A program made the position numbers and the translations under genes. The notes under the pieces were generated by a model that saw only the letters and a program-made list of their open reading frames with translations, had not been told where the DNA came from and did not search any database. Shown here piece after piece: positions 56,334 to 64,000 of a DNA stretch of 64,000 bases. Source of the stretch: Parietaria judaica (taxonomy: Eukaryota; Streptophyta; Magnoliopsida; Rosales; Urticaceae). Position 1 is the first letter of the stretch. Each line of letters begins with the position of its first letter. Location of the stretch: contig OX940864.1 in NCBI GenBank assembly GCA_954871525.1, forward strand, positions 9,976,001-10,040,000, in the 5' to 3' direction.

Positions 56334-59198
56334 TCAATCAAACTCGCCGCCTTCTCCATCTTCCTCTTCGAGCTTCTTTCTCCGGGCTTCGAGCTTAGTT
56401 TGAGCTCCAATGGCCTCGGAAATGGCCTTAGGAAGCCAGAATCCGGGTCTCTCAAGATTGCGAGCTCGGTCGAAAACCAAAGGCTCTCTTTGGGTTATTT
56501 CGATGCCGTCAAAAGTCCACAATCTCAGTGTTGCTTGTCCTTTGAGACCCAAAGAAAACCAGCCCAGACCCGCTGCTGCGATGTCGATGCTATTTATGTC
56601 CCAACTTACGCCCGACACTTTGATTTCTCGGTCTTCCCATTCGCCCATTTCAGCAGCGCGCTCAATGCCCACCGGTGGCTGAAAAAACGATTAAGTCAAA
56701 TTCAGCGCCGAAAACAGTCTAAAAACAGGGGATCTTGTGTGAGATACCAGGAACCTAAATTTTCTGGTCCCGGTTTTGAGAATACCTGCAATCTGATGCC
56801 AATGTGCTTCGTCCGAGTGTCTTCAGCATTTTCGGTCTTGCCCATGTGTAGAGAAACATTTGGCGATGCCCAAACCGTTACGTATATCGTCTCGACAGAG
56901 GCTTCAAGAAGATCCAATCTCATCAAACCACCGACGTGTATGGTTTGGCCCACCTGCGGATATTGAAGAAATGAATAGATTTACACTGCATATAAGATCT
57001 CTCGGAATTTAACGGGGTGGTACAAAATCTAATATATATATATATATACACACATATATTCTGTAGCAGAGATGGCATTAAACAACTTACCTTCATCCTG
57101 TAACTCCGAGGCTGGAGTTCTTTCCGTATTTCTACCATTTTTTGCTCCTCTCGATTCAATCTCATTGTCACTAAATACGGGTGAAGAAGCCCGGGAGTAT
57201 CAAACATCTTTGCCTTGGCAGGCAAGATTCCCGCAACCCTCAAGATCCCAAGCGTCGTTCCAGGCACCGGTGCTTCCGTGAGCTTCGTGACTTTGGCGCC
57301 TTCTTTCTTCGCAAGCACGTTTATCAGCGTCGACTTCCCGGCGTTCTGAGCTCCAATGACCCACACGTTGCCTCGAGGCCCAGCCAATTCCTAGACGAAT
57401 GTAAGTGTCATAAATTCGCAAATAAATTACATAGTTTAATAATGTTTATAAGGTTACTTAATTTGCTATCTAAATTTCTGAGTTATATAATTATGGGTAA
57501 TTGAGTTTTAGATTTGGGTAATCAGAGGTTTGGACCCGGATCATTAGGTTGTAATTTTTGGTCTATTTAAGCCGAGAATAATTCATTAACTTAGTCTAGT
57601 AATTTAGCATAGTTTCTCTCTAAGATTAGGATTGGTCCCGTAAAGAGATCGATATCTCGAAATAATATAGAATCATCTGAAAAGTGTGCGGTAGATAAGA
57701 GTACAGAGTGACGGGAAAATATATCTATAATATTTTTCAGACTTTATAAAGAAATATTAGGGTTTAATCAGAATGATTAAAATACTGCAAAATTAGATTT
57801 CAAGTATTGTATGAGTCCTATAATTAGTTAGGTATTCCGTCATTCAGTGTATTTTAGGAAGTTGGTATCAGAATGAAGTGTTCGGTTTTCTCTTGAATCT
57901 ATTCGGATCCTTTCATATCATTATCACGCAAAATACCGACTTCCAAATTAATTTATTTTTTTCACAATACCTTGATGAATGCAAGCAAATTCCTCACACC
58001 TACATCCTTCCGTGAACTGACTAAATAAACTCCGCTCAGTTTCGGTGCTCCGGCAGACCGAGCGCGATGCCGGACCCACTTATCCAACCTCGTCGGTGAA
58101 ATCTGAGACGGCAAAAGGTCAACCTTCGTCGCGACGAGGATGAGCTTCGGAAGCCGCTTGTTGAGTCTCGGGTCGTCCTTGTTCTTCTCTAACGACTTGA
58201 ACAATGACTTCGCCGCCCTTTTCGGGAACGACCCGTCAAAGTCAACGCAGTCAACCACCATGACCACGACATTACCGCGAGAACTCCCGGTGGGTTTCAC
58301 CATACGGGTCGAGATCAGGCGGTCGAAATCAAAATCCGGTATTAAGTTCTCGGCTGATTGGTTCTTCACTTGCCCGTAGTTCCTTAATGAGTGACACCTA
58401 GCGCACACTGTGACCTCGTCTCTCTCGTTCTGAGCCTCCTCTCTCGCCGCCGCCTTCTTCTCTGCCTTCGACACTTTCTCCCGCTTTGTCCTCGCCAATA
58501 CCTCCTCGGTCACATTCCCGTACCCAACGCCAGCTGGCTTAAACCCGTCTAAGTCAAGCCTATCATCATCGTCCTCTCCCAGCAACTTTGCTTCCAATTC
58601 ATCTAAATCCCAGTCTAATCCATCGCCTTCACTTTCCATTTCACTCTCTTCTTCATCATCATCGTCATCGAAATCTTCGTCAATATTATCCTCATCATCA
58701 TCGTCAAAATCTTCGTCAAGATTATCCTCAAAGCCACCATTGAAATCATCTTCGGACTCCGATTTCGTCACCTCTTTTTTCTGAAAATACCCGGGAAGAT
58801 TCACGTCCCTGTCTTGCATAAAAACCCCACAACCGGGACAGATCGGCGCATAGCTCTCGTCCTCGTCTCTTCCTTCACTCAAAACCCTTTTGCTGCCCAA
58901 ATTCCCACCGAGATTTTCTGCCTTTTGGACCCTCGGTTGGTCTTTTATTGCAGATCTAACAGTTAAATTCCTTTTACCGTCTCTGCGATGATCAAACCTA
59001 AAACCTGGCACATTAAAAACTAATATAAAAAAAATCAAGAGAGAATAAAGAAAATAATATTATCAAGACGGTGTATTTACCTGCAAAGAGATGGGAGATC
59101 GCTGGTTGATTTTCTTGCCTGAAGCCATTGACATTCTTGTTTGGCAGCTTCGAGAAGCTGACGAATTTGGTTGGAGTTAACGATAACAGGATTGCCAT
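56334..59198 (-). CDS. BPG2: BPG2-type plastid YqeH-like GTPase (5 exons, 654 aa)
   Basis: Circularly permuted GTPase needed for plastid rRNA processing and ribosome assembly (Arabidopsis BRASSINAZOLE-INSENSITIVE-PALE GREEN 2). Exons: 59198-59081, 59004-57971, 57390-57091, 56953-56786, 56678-56334, all GT-AG, phases closing to 1965 nt. The first about 60 residues form a transit-peptide-like N-terminus. CPGCGVFM near 95 and VCARCHSLRNYGQVKN near 245 form the zinc-binding cysteine pairs, separated by a long Asp/Glu-rich stretch (EDNLDEDFDDDDEDNIDEDF). The G motifs come in permuted order: G4 VATKVDLL near 330, G5-like VSSRKDVG, then G1 GAQNAGKST near 395, G2 PGTTLG, G3 DTPGLLHP. The C-terminal domain ends EEDGEGGEFD. 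Length is close to the Arabidopsis protein (about 660). Confidence 0.94.
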
Positions 59199-60008
59199 CA
59201 CTTTCTTTGTTGAATCGTTTAAGCCTATCACGGAAAATAAAAAACAGTATACATACATCCTTATAAATGTATAATTATAATAGATATACCAATATACTCG
59301 CTTTCTTTAACAAAAGCTCCTAATAATAGTACATACCAACAAAAAGAAAGCAAATACTTCACCTCACGAGGTCATCATTGCAATATATGTATTCAACCGG
59401 CAGCTGAAGAACTCTGATCAACACGCTCTGCACATATCGGAAACAGTGTCGTATCGGCAATTCACAGAAACTAGTCAGCAAATACGCAACACGCAAACCC
59501 GATTCAAAGCACTCGATTGTCTACATTCCCTTTCCTTTTTATTATACCATACCATTTCCAGAACATTTCATTTTATGTCAAGGCATGGATATCGAAAAAG
59601 CCCCTAACGACAAACCGGGCTTAAAAAAAAGGAGTCGGACGACGTTCCTCTTCCTCCGCCGACACGTAAGCTCGGGTCTATCGGAAAATGAGTGAAGTTC
59701 CAAGAGAGGAACGAGCGAAAGCATGTAGATAAGCTCTTAGAAAATGTGTTCGGCTTTTCATCGAGCACTTAGAAGGCTTTTATTCAAACCCACCAAGGAA
59801 TTTAATCACACTAATCTTACATAGTATAAAACATCAAAGTCTTAATCTTCGGTTACAGAAAAACCATGGATAAACTTTAACTGAAAACAAACAGAAAGCC
59901 GCAATCGGTGCATCGTACCTTATCGATGAAGGAAAAGGAAGAAATGCCGAGAAAGAGTAAACCAAGTTGAAGTGATTGGCTAACGGGTTCTAAATAGATA
60001 AAAACACT

Positions 60009-60062
<54 letters not shown>

Positions 60063-60930
60063 CTATATGCTTTGCTACTTTGTGTTTATTTTTTAAAAAT
60101 ATTTTGAGATTATTTTCAAGGAATTATAATTCTCTCTTTTTTTTTAAATACTTTAATATTTACTACGTAAATACCTAATTTTTAGTTACTTTATTTTAAA
60201 TATTTACTACATAAATACCTAAAAAAAAGTGATAAAACCATTTTCAACCTATTGCACCAATTTGATGCGGTTAAGAGTTAAAAACTCCACTATTTTGATA
60301 AGAGTTGTTGCACTCATTTTTTTCAACTTCAACTATAAATTAAATTAAATTAAATATCACACTAAAAAATTAATTTATATTATTATGTTAACTAGAATTA
60401 TATTAGTAATAGTTTAGGTTTTGGGATATATGATATGTATTTTTTAGCGAATATAATAATGAATTATTAGTTAATATCATACTTATATTTAACCCGATTT
60501 AGTTTTTATTTTCATTTTAAATAAACCCTAACTAGTAATATTTGTATTTCAATCTTTTTTTTTTAAGGATATTTAGTTGATGCAATTATTGAATATTATA
60601 TTAAATATGTAATTATGAGTGCACTTGGTTCGGCTTAAAGTGTCCTGTTTTTGTTTTTAAAATAAACTAAACCGCCTTTAAGTGTTTGGTGAAATTGTTT
60701 TGCAAAAAACACAAAAACGATTTTAGATTTTTGTACATGAGTCGTAAAAGATAGGATTCGTAGCTTTTAGTTTTTGTAAAAACAAAAATAGGATTTTAAT
60801 CTATTTTAGTCTTTTTATCCTAAATATTTTTTTTACCAAACGCTAAATAAATTTTTGTTATTAACAACAACTGTTTTATAAGTTTACCAAACACCTGTCA
60901 GTTTTTATTTTTTATTTTTAAAAATTGTTG
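59199..60930. other. BPG2 leader/promoter side, AT microsatellite and AT-rich spacer
   Basis: On the minus strand CGTGATAG|GCTTAAACG near 59229 looks like an acceptor just before the BPG2 start, and CGATAAG|GTACGATGC near 59931 a donor, suggesting a leader intron. A (TA)n run spans 60012-60058. The rest is AT-rich with no gene. 60600-60900 has runs of TTTTTGTTTTT and AAACACAAAAACG. Confidence 0.45.
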
Positions 60931-61455
60931 ACGTGGTTTCGCACCTCAACAGTCACGAAACTGATTATGGAATTTCGATATGAATTTGTTAACAAGATGT
61001 TGTGGATCTTGACCCCCGCGTCGTCAATACTCTTGACATTGACAAAGCGAAAATGAAAGCAGTAAAAACACGAGGGTTTTTTAAAGAAGTTCGTCCCAAT
61101 GCGGTAATTGACTACATCCTCTGTAATTGACTACACAAGTCGATTCTGATTGATTGAAAAATATGAGTAACACTCAGAAAAGTACAAATCTTCACAGACT
61201 CTCTTCTCTCAAATGATGCTTGCGTGTGTATATTTGTGCTCTTTCCTTGTATTTATAGGTGTTTGATTCTGCCCGTTGGAGCGTCCTTTTGAACGTGGTC
61301 TTAGTGGCTTTGAGTTCGGTGCTTGACTTGATGCCGAGATGACACGTGCGCCACTTCTTGCAAGGATTGCGCTGTGGTGACTTGACTCTGTCTGAGTGGT
61401 GATTTGAACTTGGTCGTGGCTGATTTCCTGGTCGGGGGCTGTTAACTGACACAAT
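60931..61455 (-). mobile_element. LTR-like fragment
   Basis: Read on the minus strand the region starts TGTGTCAGTTAACAGCC, has CACCTATAAATACAAGG about 200 bases in, and then a long leader-like stretch (CAATCAATCAGAATCGAC, CTGCTTTCATTTTCGC), all typical of a Copia-type LTR. TGTTGAGGTGCG and CACGTCAACA lie at the far end. The ends and a target duplication could not be fixed, and no internal genes are present. Confidence 0.4.
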
Positions 61456-61476
61456 TCATTATCAATTTTTAAAAGG

Positions 61477-61806
61477 AAACTTCATAAAATAACCCTTAAA
61501 TACACCACAAATTCTATTACTAACCCTCAAGTTTTCATAATTCTCAAAATAACCTTTTCATATACCAAAATACCCCCGCAAAATGTACATATCACGTCCT
61601 GAAAAATGGACATATCGCGTCCTAAAAATTAGACATATTGCGTCCGGAAAAATGGACAAAATTAAGGGTATTTTGGTACACAAAATTTTAAAAAGTTATT
61701 TTAAGAATTATGAAAACTTGATAAGTTATTTTAAGAATTATGAAAACTTGACGGTTAATAATAGAATTTTGGTGTACGGAGACTTATTTTATGAAGTAGT
61801 TTTTTA
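61477..61806. mobile_element. short inverted-repeat element with internal tandem repeats
   Basis: ACTTCATAAAATAA near 61480 and TTATTTTATGAAGT near 61797 are inverted, and the arms continue with ATTCTATTA and GTTTTCATAATTCT. The core (61583-61655) has three tandem units of about 23 bases of the type GGACATATCGCGTCCTAAAAA. AAGTTATTTTAAGAATTATG is directly repeated at about 61692 and 61723. No clear target duplication and no gene. Probably a small Mutator-like MITE. Confidence 0.5.
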
Positions 61807-62322
61807 GATCATATAATTATTTTTGTCGTTTACATAAGCAACAGCTACAACATTTAATAACCATCGAAGGATCGCACACGACAACTATTTTTGTCTATAT
61901 ACCCTCGAAATAATAAAAAAAAAAACTTAATTCTCTGATAATCAAATTCTTTTCATAGATTATTTATTTCTCTCTACAAAAAACGTTACAAGAATATATT
62001 TTCAGCAATTCAGTTGGGCGTAAGTAGCAATGAGAAATAGCTGTTCAGCCTGTACTTAAAATTCGAAGTAAGAAATTTTTACGTTAGAATTTTTTTCTTA
62101 AGAAGTTGCATAGTTTCACTTTCACGTTTCAAGTCTTACATGAACGTTAGATTTTTCTTTTTTCTTTTTCCATAGCTGATAACGTTATCCATATGAGAAT
62201 CCAAAAACTCAAATATATGAAAGTAGAATCATAACTTACAACAACTGATCTCGTATACACATTTATCGTTTTTACATTTCAAAACAACAGATATATATAG
62301 AGTCACATATATAATACGCATA
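61807..62322. other. AT-rich 3' flank of the F-box gene
   Basis: No gene or repeat seen. Contains the presumed 3' untranslated region of the minus-strand F-box gene. Confidence 0.45.
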
Positions 62323-63120
62323 TCACGTACATAAACTATCATTCTCAAGAAGAAAATGCTGCAAGTACCTAAGCCCATCATTCACCGTTAAATACCTCCA
62401 ACTCACCACGTTCAGCAGCCCCACCGTAACCCGTTCCACCGCCACCCTCCCGCCAACTCCCGCGCCAAACCCCACCTTCAAATCCGCCGCCACCCCGCTC
62501 CCCGCAGCCGCTACCGCGGCGCAGCACCCGGGGGTCGGCAGCTCCGCCGACACCCACCCCTCCCCGCCCGCCGCGACCCCCATCTTCCCGCCCCACTCCA
62601 TCGCGGTGAACAAGCCCCGCCACTCTCGCAACACCACGCTCCACACCACCCTCACCTCCTCCGGCCCCGCAGGTACGCGAGGAGGGACGGGGCTCACCCC
62701 GGGGCCGAGGTCGAAGAGGAACACGCCGTCCGGGTCGGTGGCAAGGTCCCAGCAGGGCTTCAGGAGCGAGACCAGGGTCCCGGACTCGGAGTTTACGGTG
62801 ACGGCGAAGGCGAGATCGTCGAGGGAGAGGCGGGGCTTGGCGGGGGCTTGACGGAGACGGGACTTGACAGCGGCACGGCCGAGGGAGTAGATTTTGCGGC
62901 AGGGGGCGTCGGCGGCGGGGAGAGCGGCGAGGGAGGGATACTCGACGGCGCAGATTGGGCCCCAGATGTGGTCAGCGGACATGGCGGCGAACCAGGCTTT
63001 GCAGACGCAGGAGGCGATGGCTAGGGTTTCGACGTCCATGTGTGGAGAGACAAGAGGCAGGACCTCCCATGGCGGTGGCGAGCACGATGAAGATGGAGAA
63101 GTACCTCTGTCGAGAGACAT
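62323..63120 (-). CDS. F-box protein, intronless and GC-rich (265 aa)
   Basis: Predicted substrate adaptor of an SCF ubiquitin ligase. The N-terminal F-box reads PPWEVLPLVSPHMDVETLAI, then ASCVCKAWFAAMSADHIWGP (about residues 13-55). The rest has no Kelch or LRR repeats. It holds a conserved-looking SLDDLAFAVTVNSESGTLVS near 95 and a C-terminal SWRYLTVNDGLRYLQHFLL. Plant F-box proteins such as At5g04010 have this layout, but I am not certain of the orthologue. The frame continues upstream of the chosen start: an ATG at 63201 (MGALLLDLHFLYAWNSK) would add 27 residues. I prefer 63120 because the F-box then sits at the usual distance. The high G+C contrasts with the AT-rich surroundings. Confidence 0.8.
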   Translation of the reverse strand: MSLDRGTSPSSSCSPPPWEVLPLVSPHMDVETLAIASCVCKAWFAAMSADHIWGPICAVEYPSLAALPAADAPCRKIYSLGRAAVKSRLRQAPAKPRLSLDDLAFAVTVNSESGTLVSLLKPCWDLATDPDGVFLFDLGPGVSPVPPRVPAGPEEVRVVWSVVLREWRGLFTAMEWGGKMGVAAGGEGWVSAELPTPGCCAAVAAAGSGVAADLKVGFGAGVGGRVAVERVTVGLLNVVSWRYLTVNDGLRYLQHFLLENDSLCT

Positions 63121-64000
63121 TGCCAGAATCAGGTTTTTCAGTTTGCTAGGTTTTGAGTTCCACGCGTAGAGAAAATGGAGGTCCAGAAGTAGAGCTCCCA
63201 TGGCGGTCACTGTTTTTTTTTTGTACATGTGTTTTGATGTGACGTGGAGGGTAGTTACGGTGGAGTTGGTATGATATCGGCGATACGTGGCTCCTGAAGT
63301 GTATCTTGCATTGCATGAACGAGTTCTGCCACGTGGATGGGGCGAGGAGTTCCGGCGGGACACGTGGCGGCACGGGGTTGAGGAGAGCGTACGACATGTT
63401 TATCTAGAAACGACATACGTGAGATTAATTAAGAGGAATGAGTATATTATTTTCCGTACTCAAGTAGAGTCGAGAATATATTAATTACCGGTTTTGTCGT
63501 TATTAATTTTTGGGTATATTTACGAGAATACCCCAGTTGGCGGCAACATAAGATTTTTCAATTTCCACTCCTCAGTTTGATCTGAATTCTGAATAATGAA
63601 TATGCACCACATTTATGCCCAGTAATGCTAGGAGTAGGAGATATAATGTTTGTTCTGCCCGTAACAAACCGGTAACGGGTTCGAAAAATCGGGACTGGTT
63701 CCGGTTACAGTTTCGAATTCAATATATGTGTATGGAACTGTAGATTTTCTTACCGTGCTATTTTGATTTGGACTATTTTATTTTGTTGATTTGCGCTGTT
63801 AAGTGTTGATTTGAACTTGATTTGGAAATTCATTTGTTTTTAAAACCCACTTCTTCTCTGGTACTCGCTGAAAAACCGATTACCGAAAAACCCGTCACCG
63901 GTTGTAAAGATGCCCAAAAACTGGTTATAGGTGCTAGTTCATCTGTAATCACTAAAACTAAGAAGTGCTGCAGACTGTGGCTACTCAAGTTTCTTTTCCG
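63121..64000. other. F-box promoter side and an ACCGG-type repeat patch
   Basis: 63121-63520 is the upstream region of the F-box gene. 63655-63925 has GTAACAAACCGGTAACGGG near its left end and ACCCGTCACCGGTTGTAAAG near its right end, like the non-autonomous hAT-type repeats elsewhere, but no target duplication was found. No gene is seen. Confidence 0.4.

Noticed and set aside
1..64000. CRISPR arrays, bacterial operons, rRNA or tRNA genes
   Set aside because: No regularly spaced repeats, ribosome-binding sites, or tRNA-like cloverleaf with A and B boxes could be recognised by eye. A dedicated tRNA scan was not possible here.

Overview
The window is nuclear DNA from a flowering plant, most likely a eudicot. 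Evidence: GT-AG introns in plant-type genes, AT-rich non-coding DNA, plastid- and mitochondrion-targeted housekeeping proteins, a GASA peptide gene, an ERD15 gene, a DYW-type PPR gene and many hAT, Mutator-like and LTR-derived repeats. The species cannot be fixed from the sequence.

Layout. 1-6.4 kb is transposon-derived DNA: the end of a hAT-like element, a GC-cored Mutator-like element, a 912-bp foldback element and a 236-bp tandem duplication. At 6.5-8.0 kb lie a small plant gene of unknown function and a frameshifted pseudogene of a plant seven-transmembrane (Lu7TM, CAND6/CAND7-like) protein. 8.7-17.1 kb (minus) is SKI3, the TPR scaffold of the cytosolic Ski complex, in 20 coding exons whose phases all close (1165 aa). 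18.8-23.3 kb (minus) is the plastid purine-synthesis enzyme PurH (12 exons, 603 aa). 23.9-25.3 kb is a Mutator-like element with a second element inside one arm. 26.2-27.7 kb (minus) is a GASA/Snakin peptide gene (4 exons, 116 aa). 29.0-31.3 kb (plus) is the intronless mitochondrial intron maturase nMAT2, convergent with an intronless DYW PPR gene at 32.2-34.4 kb (minus). 36.0-40.0 kb (minus) is the GPI-GlcNAc-transferase subunit PIG-Q/GPI1 (8 exons, 639 aa).

40.7-52.3 kb is a transposon block. A 295-bp hAT MITE and a 4439-bp hAT element with a transposase gene share their ends. They are followed by a 1393-bp long-TIR Mutator-like element, a 1752-bp hAT element that holds a smaller hAT MITE and a solo-LTR-like unit, and a 1045-bp hAT element. 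Each of the TIR elements has an exact 8- or 9-bp target-site duplication. 53.3-54.1 kb (plus) is ERD15, a PAM2-containing stress protein gene with a leader intron. A 1522-bp GC-cored Mutator-like element separates it from BPG2 (56.3-59.2 kb, minus, 5 exons, 654 aa), a plastid circularly permuted GTPase. The window closes with LTR-like and inverted-repeat DNA and a GC-rich F-box gene (62.3-63.1 kb, minus).

There is no operon-like logic. The recognisable host genes serve RNA metabolism (SKI3, nMAT2, the DYW protein, BPG2), purine synthesis, GPI anchoring and stress or hormone responses. From memory, PIG-Q and BPG2 are also neighbours in Arabidopsis. I found no clearly new gene system. The most interesting objects are the hAT element pair with TCGCGA-rich ends and a transposase broken by one base in a homopolymer, the related GC-cored Mutator-like pair, a hairpin inside a PurH intron, and nested insertions that can be dated relative to one another.
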